Source: Altibacter sp. (GTDB taxonomy: Bacteria; Bacteroidota; Bacteroidia; Flavobacteriales; Flavobacteriaceae). From it: 64,000 nucleotides of DNA. The notes under the pieces are model-generated. The model worked only from the letters and a program-made list of their open reading frames with translations, had not been told where the DNA came from and made no database searches. A program made the translations under genes and the position numbers. This document shows, one piece after another, positions 42,490 through 51,400 of this stretch; position 1 is the stretch's first letter; each line of letters opens with the position of its first letter. The stretch lies in the NCBI RefSeq assembly GCF_019913785.1, contig NZ_JAIOHK010000035.1:62001-126000 (forward strand). Reading direction: 5' to 3'.

Positions 42490-42732
42490 TTATTTAACAG
42501 AAACCAATTCGTCATTATAACAAAAATTAAGAGCACCTGAGGGACATTTCTTAACCTGCGCAATAATACGTTCGGTTTCAGCACCATCGAGATCAATCCA
42601 TGGAATTACACTTGTTTTAAAAACTTCAGAGAGGCCTTTGGCACACTTTTCGGCGTGAATGCATCTTTTGGGCTCGAATGTCACGGTAATTTCACCGTTA
42701 GTGAATTCATTGTCATAGGTTTCCATAAGCAT
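42490..42732 (-). CDS. YjdI-like mono-cluster [4Fe-4S] ferredoxin
   Basis: 80 residues. The Fer4_19 pattern is visible: ITVTFEPKRCIHAEKCAKGL with two cysteines, VIPWIDLDGAETERIIAQVK, then a final KKCPSGALNF with the fourth-type cysteine-proline. Such small proteins probably carry one Fe-S cluster, but electron partners are unknown. It is a single gene between the coiled-coil membrane protein and the photolyase gene. ATG at 42732 or 42726 could be used. Confidence 0.85.
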   Translation of the reverse strand: MLMETYDNEFTNGEITVTFEPKRCIHAEKCAKGLSEVFKTSVIPWIDLDGAETERIIAQVKKCPSGALNFCYNDELVSVK

Positions 42733-42831
42733 AAATTTGGGGGTTATGTAACTACCTTATAATCAATTTAGTCGATAAATATATGTAATTTATCTAATAA
42801 ATTAACAAAATATTTAGAAAATTCCTACAAA

Positions 42832-44136
42832 TTAATTTTGCAAGGCTATTTTATAGGTTGCCAACGCACGGGTTCTGGCCTCCTTGTGATCCACTATTTT
42901 TGAAGGATAATCTTCAGTATCAAACTCTTGCACCCACCTTTTGATATACTTATAATTTTTATCAAATTTTTCAAGTTGGGAGCTTGGGTTAAAGATCCTA
43001 AAGTAAGGAGCGGCATCTACACCACTTCCGGCAGCCCATTGCCAATTTCCAACATTGCTCGATAGTTCGTAATCCAAGAGCTTCTCCGCGAAATAGGCTT
43101 CCCCCCACCGCCAATCGATCAATAGATGTTTACATAAAAAACTGGCAGTTAGCATTCGAACGCGATTGTGCATATAACCTGTTTCCTTCAATTGCCGCAT
43201 TCCGGCATCTACAAGAGGGAATCCTGTTCTACCTTCTTTCCAGGCGGTAAATTCAGTTTCATTGTTTCTCCAAGAAATTCGATCGTATTTTTTTCTGAAG
43301 GCATTTTCTACTGTTTCAGGGAAATGCCATAGGATTTGCATAAAGAATTCCCGCCAGATGAGTTCTTGCCAAAACACTTCATTTTTTTCCGCTATAGCGT
43401 ATTTCATCGCTTCGCGAACACTGATTGTTCCAAATCGCAAGTGCGGACCCAGACGTGATGTACTTTCCAAGGCAGGGAAGTTTCTGGTTTCCTCATAATT
43501 CTGAATACTTGCTGAAGAAAGATCGTAGCTTGGCACTTGAATCTTTGAAAGTTCAAACCCCATATCCTCTATGTGTATATTCGTTGATGGATTTATCGGA
43601 AGCAGATTTCCAACCAATGGTTTTGTGTCGTACACCCTGAGATGTGTGTGCTTCGAAAATTTGGCTTTCCATTTTTTCATATAGGGTGTATAGACCACAT
43701 AGGGAGAAGCATCCGCTTTTGCGATTTCATCCCTTTCGAAAACGACCTGATCCTTGAAACTTAGAAATTCGATTCCTTTTTTAGAGAGTAGCGCTTTCAC
43801 TTCGGCATCACGTTTTATAGCATATGGTTCATAGTCGTGATTGGTAAAAACACTTTTTATAGTATAGTGCTTCAGTAATTCTTCGAATATCTCGGACGGT
43901 GTACCTTGATAAAGGAGCAAATCACTTCCGTGTACTTGCAGGTCTTTCCGTATATTTTGTAGCGTTTTAAAAATAAAACTGACCCGTGCATCATTTTTTG
44001 GGAGATCCTCTAAAATTTCGGTATCGAAAATAAATAGAGGCAGGACTGGCAAATGACCTAGCAATGCCCAATACAAACCGGCATTGTCGTCTAAGCGAAG
44101 ATCCCTTCGGAACCAAAAAATAGATATATCATTCAT
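42832..44136 (-). CDS. phr: Deoxyribodipyrimidine photolyase (cryptochrome/photolyase family)
   Basis: 434 residues from the ATG at 44136. An upstream in-frame Met at 44235 would add a 33-residue hydrophobic stretch not found in the family, so it was rejected. The antenna domain starts MNDISIFWFRRDLRLDDNAG. The FAD domain has GRTGFPLVDAGMRQLKETGY, HNRVRMLTASFLCKHLLIDW and NVGNWQWAAGSGVDAAPYFR with FNPSSQLEKFD. These match class I CPD photolyases, which split pyrimidine dimers with light. A cryptochrome role is less likely. Confidence 0.93.
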   Translation of the reverse strand: MNDISIFWFRRDLRLDDNAGLYWALLGHLPVLPLFIFDTEILEDLPKNDARVSFIFKTLQNIRKDLQVHGSDLLLYQGTPSEIFEELLKHYTIKSVFTNHDYEPYAIKRDAEVKALLSKKGIEFLSFKDQVVFERDEIAKADASPYVVYTPYMKKWKAKFSKHTHLRVYDTKPLVGNLLPINPSTNIHIEDMGFELSKIQVPSYDLSSASIQNYEETRNFPALESTSRLGPHLRFGTISVREAMKYAIAEKNEVFWQELIWREFFMQILWHFPETVENAFRKKYDRISWRNNETEFTAWKEGRTGFPLVDAGMRQLKETGYMHNRVRMLTASFLCKHLLIDWRWGEAYFAEKLLDYELSSNVGNWQWAAGSGVDAAPYFRIFNPSSQLEKFDKNYKYIKRWVQEFDTEDYPSKIVDHKEARTRALATYKIALQN

Positions 44137-44353
44137 ATCACAAAAATATGATTGTTTAACATATATTATAAAAATATAAACAAGAATTATAATAAACTTA
44201 ACAACAATATGTCTCCTTTTCCGGCATACAACCAATCAGCAACTGAGATGTCATTTTTGAAAAGGTGCAAGGTGCTACTTCGAACTGCATCGTTAAGACA
44301 GGTGATACATTCTAATTTAAGTTTTTGTTAACTTTTAGAAGCAAGGGTTGTTG

Positions 44354-44361
44354 TAACTTCG
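44354..44361 (+). promoter_or_regulatory. Possible -7 element before the DUF2911 gene
   Basis: TAACTTCG resembles TAnnTTTG with one mismatch, 32 bases before the ATG at 44394. A TTTG at 44324-44327 is farther than the optimal spacing. The rest of the 257-base region between the photolyase and this gene shows nothing else I can support. Confidence 0.3.
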
Positions 44362-44393
44362 TGACACGTTAAAAACTTTAAAAATTTACACCT

Positions 44394-45236
44394 ATGAAAA
44401 AACTATTTCTTTTAGTTTGTGTAGCTCTTGTTTCGGTAGGAGGCTATGCTCAAATACAAACACCAGCACCCAGTCCTTTTCAAAAAATTGAACAGAAAGT
44501 GGGATTGACCGATGTAACTCTGGAGTATTCCCGACCTGCCATGCGAGGTAGAGTTATTTTTGACGGTCTTGTTCCTTATGGAAAAATTTGGAGAACCGGG
44601 GCAAACGCCAATACAAAAATCACCTTTAGTGATGAGGTTACCATTGGTGGAAAAACACTAAAAGCAGGAAGTTATGCGATTTACACAAAACCCAATGCCG
44701 AAAACTGGGAAGTGATGTTTTATAGCGATGCGAGCAACTGGGGTACCCCACAAGAGTGGGACGATGCCAAGGTTGCGGCTACCGTTAAGGCACAGGTATA
44801 TCCAATGCCAATGAACATTGAATCTTTTACCATGTCTTTTGACGATATCACCAACGATTCAGCTGTACTTGGGATCCTTTGGGAAAAAACCTATGTTGGG
44901 GTTCCTATGAAGTTCAATACCGATAAAAAAGTGGCAGCAAGTATCGATCAGGTGATGAGCGGTCCCGGCGCGAACGATTATTATGCAGCAGCAGTGTATT
45001 ATTTAGAATCGGGCAAGGATATTAACAAGGCTAAGACTTGGATCGATAAGGCGGTTGAATTGCGTTCCGATGCCTTTTGGTATTTCAGACAACAATCCCT
45101 TATTTATGCAAAATCGGGAGATAAAAAAGGTGCTATAAAAGCAGCTCAGAAATCATTAGAAATGGCGAAAGCTGCGGGTAATGACGATTATGTAGCCTTA
45201 AATCAAAAATCTTTAAAGGAGTGGGGAGCGATGTAA
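44394..45236 (+). CDS. DUF2911 domain secreted protein with TPR-like tail
   Basis: 280 residues. A signal peptide (MKKLFLLVCVALVSVGGYAQ) is followed by the DUF2911 domain: LEYSRPAMRGRVIFDGLVPY, GKIWRTGANANTKITFSDEV, KAGSYAIYTKPNAENWEVMF. The last 100 residues look like TPR helices (AAAVYYLESGKDINKAKTWI, DKKGAIKAAQKSLEMAKAAG). DUF2911 proteins are common in Bacteroidota and have no assigned function. It should be periplasmic. The gene stands alone between a long upstream gap and a terminator at 45270. Confidence 0.92.
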   Translation: MKKLFLLVCVALVSVGGYAQIQTPAPSPFQKIEQKVGLTDVTLEYSRPAMRGRVIFDGLVPYGKIWRTGANANTKITFSDEVTIGGKTLKAGSYAIYTKPNAENWEVMFYSDASNWGTPQEWDDAKVAATVKAQVYPMPMNIESFTMSFDDITNDSAVLGILWEKTYVGVPMKFNTDKKVAASIDQVMSGPGANDYYAAAVYYLESGKDINKAKTWIDKAVELRSDAFWYFRQQSLIYAKSGDKKGAIKAAQKSLEMAKAAGNDDYVALNQKSLKEWGAM

Positions 45237-45269
45237 AATTGCTTACACCTTAAAAATGTCTACTCAAAG

Positions 45270-45294
45270 GCCCCGGAATTCCGGGGCTTTTTTT
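45270..45294 (+). terminator. Strong intrinsic terminator after the DUF2911 gene
   Basis: GCCCCGG (45270-45276) and CCGGGGC (45281-45287) form a GC-only stem with an AATT loop, followed by seven T. It lies 33 bases after the stop codon. Confidence 0.9.
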
Positions 45295-45447
45295 ATGGTT
45301 TGGAATCAAAGACTATAAATAAGGAAGTTCAATGCACTAATTTTTTAGTTGTCAAACCATTGTTGAAGTAATGGTAAAATAAAGTATCTTAGTTATGCAA
45401 AAAATCAGAAATCATTTCTGAAAGCTAACAACCTAAACTATTTTTTG

Positions 45448-46008
45448 ATGATTGTTTTACTTATTTTATTGGGTGTAGTACTTATTATTGGGCTTTTACT
45501 AATTAGTGTTTTTAATCGTTTTGCAAAGAACAGGAATTTAGTGAAAGATGCTTGGAGCAATGTTGATGTTGCTTTGAAAAGGCGCTATGACCTTATTCCG
45601 AATTTGGTGGAAACGGTCAAAGGGTATGCGGCACATGAAAAATCTACTCTGGAAGATGTAATTAATGCCCGAAATGCAGCGATGCAGGTTCCAAAAGGAG
45701 ATATCAATTCGCAAATCAAAGCCGAAAACCTACTACAAAGTGCCCTCCGTAGTATTTTCGCATTGAGTGAAGCCTATCCCGACCTAAAAGCAAATGTGAA
45801 TTATTTGGATTTGCAGGCTAAGTTGAATGAGATAGAAGAAAATCTGGAGCGAAGTCGGCGTTATTACAACGGTTCTGTACGCGAAAATAATACCTATGGA
45901 GAAAGCTTCCCCGGAGTATTGTTTATAGGCGTTTTTAACTACCAGCACTTCGACTATTTTGAAACCGATCAGGCAAGCAAGGAGAATGTGAAAGTAGATT
46001 TTTCATAA
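45448..46008 (+). CDS. lemA: LemA family protein
   Basis: 186 residues from ATG 45448; the TTG one codon upstream is less likely. An N-terminal membrane helix (IVLLILLGVVLIIGLLLISV) is followed by the LemA helical domain: AWSNVDVALKRRYDLIPNLV, VKGYAAHEKSTLEDVINARN and LEENLERSRRYYNGSVRENN-like segments. It is likely anchored in the inner membrane. The DUF2207 gene follows by 82 bases, a conserved pairing. Role in envelope biology is suspected but unclear. Confidence 0.95.
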   Translation: MIVLLILLGVVLIIGLLLISVFNRFAKNRNLVKDAWSNVDVALKRRYDLIPNLVETVKGYAAHEKSTLEDVINARNAAMQVPKGDINSQIKAENLLQSALRSIFALSEAYPDLKANVNYLDLQAKLNEIEENLERSRRYYNGSVRENNTYGESFPGVLFIGVFNYQHFDYFETDQASKENVKVDFS

Positions 46009-46090
46009 GTTAGGAAAGACCTACATATGTAGTTCAAATTTTTAAGGTATCCCCGTTATTCATTAGGATTTCAATTTTAAACCTATAACG

Positions 46091-47785
46091 ATGATAAGAA
46101 TTGTATTTGTTCTATTAGCGCTTATTATATTTCCCAAAAGTTTTTCGCAGGATTTTGACGTGGATTATTGTAAGGTGGATATTTATATTCACAAGGATGG
46201 TTATTTTGACGTGGTCGAAAACTATGATCTTCGATTTAAAATTCCAAAACATGGAATTTACCGAAACATCCAAACAAATTACAAGCTGCTTACTTCCGAA
46301 GGAGAACAGGAAACGAGAAGAATTAAGATAAGCGATATAGAAGTTCCGGGCTACAAATTTGAAGCCCCTTTTTCCTTCGAACAAAAGCTAAGCGACAATC
46401 TGCAAATTAAAATAGGTGACGCCAATGTAACCTTGGTAGGTCCTCAGCATTACGAGATTAAGTATCGAGTGACCAATGCGTTTCTACACGAGGACAACCG
46501 AATTGTATTTTATTGGAACATAAAACCCGATGGGTGGTGGGCAGTATTTAAAAAGATAGATTTTACCATACACCTCCCCGAAGGAATTTCGTTGGGTAAT
46601 GAAGATATATTCGTGTATAGTGGAAATACCGGTACCGAGCAGATCAGCACCGAAATTGGCGTTTCCAATGAAAATGGGGTGATCACAGCCAGAAGTTTTC
46701 CAAATTTTGTATCCTATGCCGGCCAAAGCGTGACGGTATTGGTCAACCTGCCACCCAATTCGGTGAAAGAGATCAAACCCCTCTGGCCGTTTTGGACGCA
46801 ACACGGGTGGTTGTTAGTTATTGGCGCATTGCTAACCGGTTTTTATCTGGTTTGGAGAAGATTTGGAAAGGATGACCGGGTAATCGCAGCTTCCAGTTAT
46901 TATCCACCGCAGCAAATGGATCCGGCCATGGCCGGCTATTTAATAAATGATCGCGAAGATACTTCCGACCTAATTTCGCTAATTCCGTATTGGGGATCGA
47001 AAGGCATTATTACCATGCAAGAAATACCTAAAAAGAATTGGTTTTCGAAGAGCGATACCAAATTGACACGAATCAATGCCTTACCCGAAAATGCCCCGCT
47101 ATACGAGCAAAAAATATTCAAAGGTCTGTTTGGGAGTACGAACTCCGCGAGTAAAAAAGAAGTACTTGTGAGCAGTCTTAAGGACTCCTTCTATACCACC
47201 ATGACCAGTGCTAAGACTATCTTAAAGAAAGAGGCGCAGCAGTACTATGAGCCTAAATCAGAAAAGGTTAAAAAAATTAGCTTAGCAGCGCTTATTCTAT
47301 GGCCTATTTTGTTGGTGCCGCCTGTTTTGTTTATGTGGGGTGTATTTGCTGCCGTTATGGTAGTGGTCACTTGTGTCTTTCTTTTGTTTATGAACAACTT
47401 TATGGCCAAGAAGAATGCCAAGGGAAATAAAGTCTTGTCCGAATTAAAAGGGTTTAAACGTTTTATCAAAGTGTCTGAACAAGGTAAGTTGAAAATGCTG
47501 TTACAAGACGATCCTGCGTATTTTGAAACTACCATGGGCTATGCATTGGCATTTAATATGTTCGATAAATGGGCTGCTAAATTTGACGCCCTCAATGTAC
47601 AACCTCCCGAATGGTATAGTTCGACATCCTATAGTTCGATGAATATGAACAATTTTTCACAATCCTTTTCCAGTTCCATGTCATCGGCAAGGTCTACCAT
47701 GGTAAGTTCGCCATCTAGTAGTTCATCTGGCGGGGGTGGCTCCTCAGGCGGTGGCTTTGGTGGCGGCGGTGGCGGCAGTTGGTAA
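46091..47785 (+). CDS. DUF2207 membrane protein with Gly/Ser-rich tail
   Basis: 564 residues. A signal peptide (MIRIVFVLLALIIFPKSFSQ) leads to the DUF2207 extracytoplasmic domain (KVDIYIHKDGYFDVVENYDL, KIPKHGIYRNIQTNY). One membrane helix lies near residue 238 (GWLLVIGALLTGFYLVW), and a second membrane pair near residues 395-435 (ILWPILLVPPVLFMWGVFAA). The tail is Ser-rich then Gly-rich (ending GGGGGGSW). It is paired with LemA, as often seen, and probably forms an envelope complex with it. The glycine tail is typical of this family. Confidence 0.93.
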   Translation: MIRIVFVLLALIIFPKSFSQDFDVDYCKVDIYIHKDGYFDVVENYDLRFKIPKHGIYRNIQTNYKLLTSEGEQETRRIKISDIEVPGYKFEAPFSFEQKLSDNLQIKIGDANVTLVGPQHYEIKYRVTNAFLHEDNRIVFYWNIKPDGWWAVFKKIDFTIHLPEGISLGNEDIFVYSGNTGTEQISTEIGVSNENGVITARSFPNFVSYAGQSVTVLVNLPPNSVKEIKPLWPFWTQHGWLLVIGALLTGFYLVWRRFGKDDRVIAASSYYPPQQMDPAMAGYLINDREDTSDLISLIPYWGSKGIITMQEIPKKNWFSKSDTKLTRINALPENAPLYEQKIFKGLFGSTNSASKKEVLVSSLKDSFYTTMTSAKTILKKEAQQYYEPKSEKVKKISLAALILWPILLVPPVLFMWGVFAAVMVVVTCVFLLFMNNFMAKKNAKGNKVLSELKGFKRFIKVSEQGKLKMLLQDDPAYFETTMGYALAFNMFDKWAAKFDALNVQPPEWYSSTSYSSMNMNNFSQSFSSSMSSARSTMVSSPSSSSSGGGGSSGGGFGGGGGGSW

Positions 47786-47862
47786 TTTTGCTAGTGCATC
47801 GTTCCTAGCACCTAAAGCAGGTAGTTTCAGCCTAAATTTCAAGAGAGGCAGAACAATTAAAA

Positions 47863-48375
47863 CTATCTTTTTCCTATTTTTTTAATTGCTTTCCGGATCA
47901 TTTTTTTTAGATCCCTGTCTTCAGTATAAAGGACAATCCCTGAACGTTTTAGTGCAGCAGGGGAGTAGATGTCTTTTTCCTGATACTCGTTAAGATCCAT
48001 ATGGCTAATGTTCTCGGCATTAAATTCTAACACCAACGCTTCCAGTTCGGGGTTCTTTTTAAGATCCAAGACCAGTCCTTTCTTTTTGTCGTATATCAAT
48101 CCGAAACGGATCATGCACTTTGGACTGCAGGAATTTTTGTCAAAACTCTTAGTCCCATCTATATCGGCCGAATCAGAGCTTTCGATTACTGTATAACCAT
48201 CCAAAATAATTTTATCGATCACCAATTGGACTTTATCTTCCTTTGTTTCGGTGTTTTTATACTTCAGAATCCATGCCTTGTTATCGGGCTGAAAAGCACA
48301 TTCTCCTTTACCGGTATGTTGGGCAAGGCCTATTCCGAAGCAAAGCAAGCACAGTATAAAAGTAATTTGTTTCAT
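47863..48375 (-). CDS. Secreted protein of unknown function (170 aa)
   Basis: 170 residues from ATG 48375; the longer frame starts at a TTG two codons upstream. A signal peptide (MKQITFILCLLCFGIGLAQ) suggests export to the periplasm. The mature part contains AWILKYKNTETKEDKVQLVI, a cysteine pair in SCSPKCMIRFGLIYDKK and a basic C-terminus (KKMIRKAIKKIGKR). The two close cysteines, plus Cys in TGKGECAFQP, could form disulfides. I do not recognise the family. It is convergent with DUF2207 and has no obvious partner. Confidence 0.7.
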   Translation of the reverse strand: MKQITFILCLLCFGIGLAQHTGKGECAFQPDNKAWILKYKNTETKEDKVQLVIDKIILDGYTVIESSDSADIDGTKSFDKNSCSPKCMIRFGLIYDKKKGLVLDLKKNPELEALVLEFNAENISHMDLNEYQEKDIYSPAALKRSGIVLYTEDRDLKKMIRKAIKKIGKR

Positions 48376-48522
48376 TGCCAATGGGTATTATATCCCAAAA
48401 GCATAAGGGTAGAATAAAAGTACAAAAGTGTAGATAGGGCTAAAGCGAAGATACTTAAAAAAATTGTAGGAATTTAAAAGTGATTTAAAAAAATGTAGGA
48501 ATTATTTGATAGTCAAATCTTT

Positions 48523-49167
48523 CTAAACTTTGGCACTCACTTTTTTGGCGATTAGAACCGTATGTTTTTCTGAAGTGTTTTCACTTCGCTTATAATCGAA
48601 TTCCATTCGGTGTAGGATATCGAAATGATGTTTTCTCAATGCATCGACTAGAAAGGAAGTCGTATAGTAATAGAAATATACCTTGTCTCCTGTGCTCCCT
48701 GTTTTATAACCCGATTTAGCGTAATCATCATCTAAAAAACTAAGGTAAAGAATGCCGTTATTTTGTAAAAGATGAAAACTATCTGAAAGTAATTTTGAAA
48801 CCTCCTTTTTCGACAAATAAGGTATACAGAAGCCACACATCATACCATGGAAGCCTGGAGGAAGCGATATTATACGCTTTGCATCCATCACTTGAAAGGC
48901 AGCAGTAGGACTGTGTTTTTTGGCAAGTCTGATCATGTTAGGCGCATTGTCTATCCCCAGCATATTGAAATCAGGTCGCTTCTTCAATAGGTATTTTGTA
49001 ATGTTTCCGGGGCCGCAACCAATATCTAGGATGTTGGGATGTGCTTCCGAGATCAGTTCGCAAAACAGATCGTACGAATCGTTATACAGCTCGAGGTCCA
49101 TAAATTTCTCGGCGTACAAATCGGCGATCTTGTTCCAGGTGTTGGTAGTTTCTTTACTGCGATCCAT
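48523..49167 (-). CDS. Class I SAM-dependent methyltransferase
   Basis: 214 residues. Motif I for SAM binding is ILDIGCGPGNITKYLLKK (near residues 45-62), motif II AAFQVMDAKRIISLPPGF follows, and NNGILYLSFLDDDY is motif III. The N-terminal TTNTWNKIADLYAEKFMD is common in small-molecule or ubiquinone-type methyltransferases. The substrate is unknown. It is in the same direction as the short membrane protein and the sodium symporter upstream, separated from the former by 21 bases. Confidence 0.92.
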   Translation of the reverse strand: MDRSKETTNTWNKIADLYAEKFMDLELYNDSYDLFCELISEAHPNILDIGCGPGNITKYLLKKRPDFNMLGIDNAPNMIRLAKKHSPTAAFQVMDAKRIISLPPGFHGMMCGFCIPYLSKKEVSKLLSDSFHLLQNNGILYLSFLDDDYAKSGYKTGSTGDKVYFYYYTTSFLVDALRKHHFDILHRMEFDYKRSENTSEKHTVLIAKKVSAKV

Positions 49168-49188
49168 TAGCTGATTCGGATAGATAAG

Positions 49189-49533
49189 TTATTCGTTAAA
49201 AATAATGCGAAGCAACACAATTATAACCCCTATCACAAAGAGCGTGGTAAACAGTAACTTATTGTATTTTGCCAACCAATTCGGCAGAAAAATATCAAAA
49301 TTTGCCTTGTCAGAATTGGAATACTTTCTCGCCAACAACGTAAGTGGACAGAACATCTTAAATAGTAGTAAAACAAGTCCTTCGCCAAGCACTAGTCCTA
49401 TGGCAATCCAAGTGTAAATGGTAACCTGATTTCGAATGCCACTATAGAGTACATAAAATATGGCTATTACAAAAAACAACCAGATTAGCGTATGTACTAG
49501 CTTTATAGTTAAGAGTTTGCTGGATGGATTCAT
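49189..49533 (-). CDS. Small membrane protein (DUF2784-like)
   Basis: 114 residues with four hydrophobic segments (about 8-30, 38-58, 90-111 and a short one around 60-70). The motif KMFCPLTLLARKYSN at the end of helix 2 resembles the CPLT motif of DUF2784 proteins. Function unknown. It lies between the sodium symporter and a methyltransferase gene on the same strand, with gaps of 50 and 21 bases, so cotranscription is plausible. Confidence 0.72.
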   Translation of the reverse strand: MNPSSKLLTIKLVHTLIWLFFVIAIFYVLYSGIRNQVTIYTWIAIGLVLGEGLVLLLFKMFCPLTLLARKYSNSDKANFDIFLPNWLAKYNKLLFTTLFVIGVIIVLLRIIFNE

Positions 49534-49583
49534 TTTTCTACTATTTTACGCAAAAAAATTATAACAGCGACTATTCGTTGGAC

Positions 49584-51287
49584 CTACTTTTCAGCTGTGC
49601 CGTTTTTCATAACGGTCGCCTGTAATAAAAATGCCATGGCCATTACCGTAACACATCCCACAAAGTTAAGCCATAAATAGGGAAGGTTGATGATTTCAAA
49701 TTCATCCATTAAGTACAGACCAATCACCAAGGCTTGATTAATTAGAGCCGCTATAAAAACAGCATTGCCTTTGATATACTTAAAGAAAAAGGCCAGAAGG
49801 AAGACCCCTAATATATTTCCGTAGAAAATCGAGCCGATTATATTCACCAATTGGATAAGGTTGTCAAACAAATTGGCGAAGCAGGCTACTAAAATCGCCA
49901 TGACACCCCACAAAAGTGTAAACCACTTGGAGGCACGCACATAGTGCTTATCATTTCGTATGCCTACATTCCGGGCATAGAGATCCATAGTAGTTGTGGA
50001 GCCCAAGGCATTCAATTCGGATGCTGTGGACGACATGGCTGCACTTAGTATTACCGCCAATAGGAGTCCGATAAGCCCCCTGGGTAGGTTTTCTAATATG
50101 AAATGCACAAAGACGTAGTCCTTATCGTTGGTTTCGGCGTCGGGATTGGCCTTTTTGATCACAGCCTTGGACTGCACTCGCAATTCGTCCTCCGTTATAT
50201 TTATGATCTGTATCTCTTCTTTCAGTAATTCTTTTTCGGAAGCATCCTCAGTTCGCGAAAATTCCAACTGTTTGGTGATGAGTTGTTCGTCCAGAGCCAT
50301 TTTTTCGGAAACCAAATCCTGATACTCCTGTGCATAGGGCGAAGCCATCACATCTTTTACCGCCGCCGGATTAAAATGCAGCGGTGAACTGTTGAATTGA
50401 TAGAACACAAAGACCATGATCCCTACTAAGAGGATAAAGAACTGCATAGGTACCTTCATAATGCCGTTGAAGATAAGCCCCATCTGACTCTGTTTTACAG
50501 ATTTCCCCGAGAGGTAGCGCTGCACCTGACTTTGATCGGTTCCAAAGTAGGAGAGGGCTAGGAAGGTACCGCCAATAATACCGCTCCAAAAGGTGTATCG
50601 GTTATTAAAGTCGAAGGAAAAATCGAGGATCTCCATTTTTCCGTTCGCCCCGGCTATTTCCAAGGCATTGGAAAGTGAAATATCGAGTGGTAGGTAATTC
50701 AGAATTAATAAAAAGGCAATAAACATACCCGCAAAGATCACCGCCATTTGTTGTTTTTGAGTAACGCTAACGGCCTTGGTGCCACCGCTCACCGTATAGA
50801 TAATCACTAAAATTCCAATGATGATATTGAGGTAGATCAAATTCCATCCCAGCACCGCAGATAGAATAATCGATGGCGCAAAAATGGTAATTCCTGCAGC
50901 CAAGCCACGTTGTATTAAAAAGAGGATGGCCGTTAGGGTTCGCGTTTTTAGATCGAATCGCGTCTCCAGATATTCGTAGGCCGTAAATACTTTTAATTTA
51001 TGATAAATAGGAATGAACACCAGACAGATCACCACCATTGCAATAGGCAGTCCAAAATAGAATTGCACAAAGCCCATCCCGTCGTGAAAGGCCTGTCCCG
51101 GAGTAGAAAGGAAGGTTATGGCACTCGCCTGAGTTGCCATAACACTCAGTCCTATGGTCCACCATTTGGCCTCATTGCCACCCTTGAGGTAGTCGGTTAC
51201 ATTTTTACTGCCACGGCTTTTATAGGTGCCGTACAGCACAATAAACAGGAGGGTACTCCCAAGTACAATCCAATCGATTTGTTGCAT
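49584..51287 (-). CDS. Sodium:solute symporter (SSS family)
   Basis: 567 residues, about 13 membrane helices. Family signs: GTYKSRGSKNVTDYLKGGNE near the start, WTIGLSVMATQASAITFLST (helix 1 sodium-site region), TYFGTDQSQVQRYLSGKS-type segment SYFGTDQSQVQRYLSGKSVK, and a later AVILSAAMSSTASELNALGS. A hydrophilic, Glu/Lys-rich insert of about 75 residues (roughly 295-370) interrupts the helices. The substrate is unknown; the PIG-L neighbour suggests a sugar-derived or amide compound. It begins 1 base after the stop of a 36-residue membrane protein. Confidence 0.93.
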   Translation of the reverse strand: MQQIDWIVLGSTLLFIVLYGTYKSRGSKNVTDYLKGGNEAKWWTIGLSVMATQASAITFLSTPGQAFHDGMGFVQFYFGLPIAMVVICLVFIPIYHKLKVFTAYEYLETRFDLKTRTLTAILFLIQRGLAAGITIFAPSIILSAVLGWNLIYLNIIIGILVIIYTVSGGTKAVSVTQKQQMAVIFAGMFIAFLLILNYLPLDISLSNALEIAGANGKMEILDFSFDFNNRYTFWSGIIGGTFLALSYFGTDQSQVQRYLSGKSVKQSQMGLIFNGIMKVPMQFFILLVGIMVFVFYQFNSSPLHFNPAAVKDVMASPYAQEYQDLVSEKMALDEQLITKQLEFSRTEDASEKELLKEEIQIINITEDELRVQSKAVIKKANPDAETNDKDYVFVHFILENLPRGLIGLLLAVILSAAMSSTASELNALGSTTTMDLYARNVGIRNDKHYVRASKWFTLLWGVMAILVACFANLFDNLIQLVNIIGSIFYGNILGVFLLAFFFKYIKGNAVFIAALINQALVIGLYLMDEFEIINLPYLWLNFVGCVTVMAMAFLLQATVMKNGTAEK

Positions 51288-51288
51288 A

Positions 51289-51399
51289 TCAGGCGTAGTG
51301 TTGCATTAAAAAATAAAAAAGCACAATGTACAGGGCATTAAATAGCAACACCAGCGTGTACTTCCATTTCCAGACGAATTTTTGTTTTTCTTCGGTCAT
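51289..51399 (-). CDS. 36-residue membrane protein, putative symporter partner
   Basis: ATG at 51399 to TGA at 51289. The product starts MTEEKQKFVWKWKYTLVLLF and continues with one hydrophobic helix (YTLVLLFNALYIVLFYFLM) and a short tail QHYA. A positively charged cytoplasmic end before the helix suggests N-in orientation. It lies 1 base after the PIG-L stop and 1 base before the symporter ATG, so all three should be translated from one message. Small subunits are known for some SSS transporters (DUF4212 type), but this sequence is shorter and not obviously of that family. Real coding is supported by the packing. Confidence 0.7.
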   Translation of the reverse strand: MTEEKQKFVWKWKYTLVLLFNALYIVLFYFLMQHYA

Positions 51400-51400
51400 A

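Noticed and set aside
44137-44235. 33-residue hydrophobic N-terminal extension of the photolyase
   Set aside because: Photolyases start at the conserved MNDISIFWFRRDLR-type segment; the extension is AT-rich upstream DNA that happens to be open.
47788-47808. Inverted repeat TGCTAG/CTAGCA after the DUF2207 gene as terminator
   Set aside because: Stem is only 6 bp with a 9-base loop and no T-tract follows on either strand.
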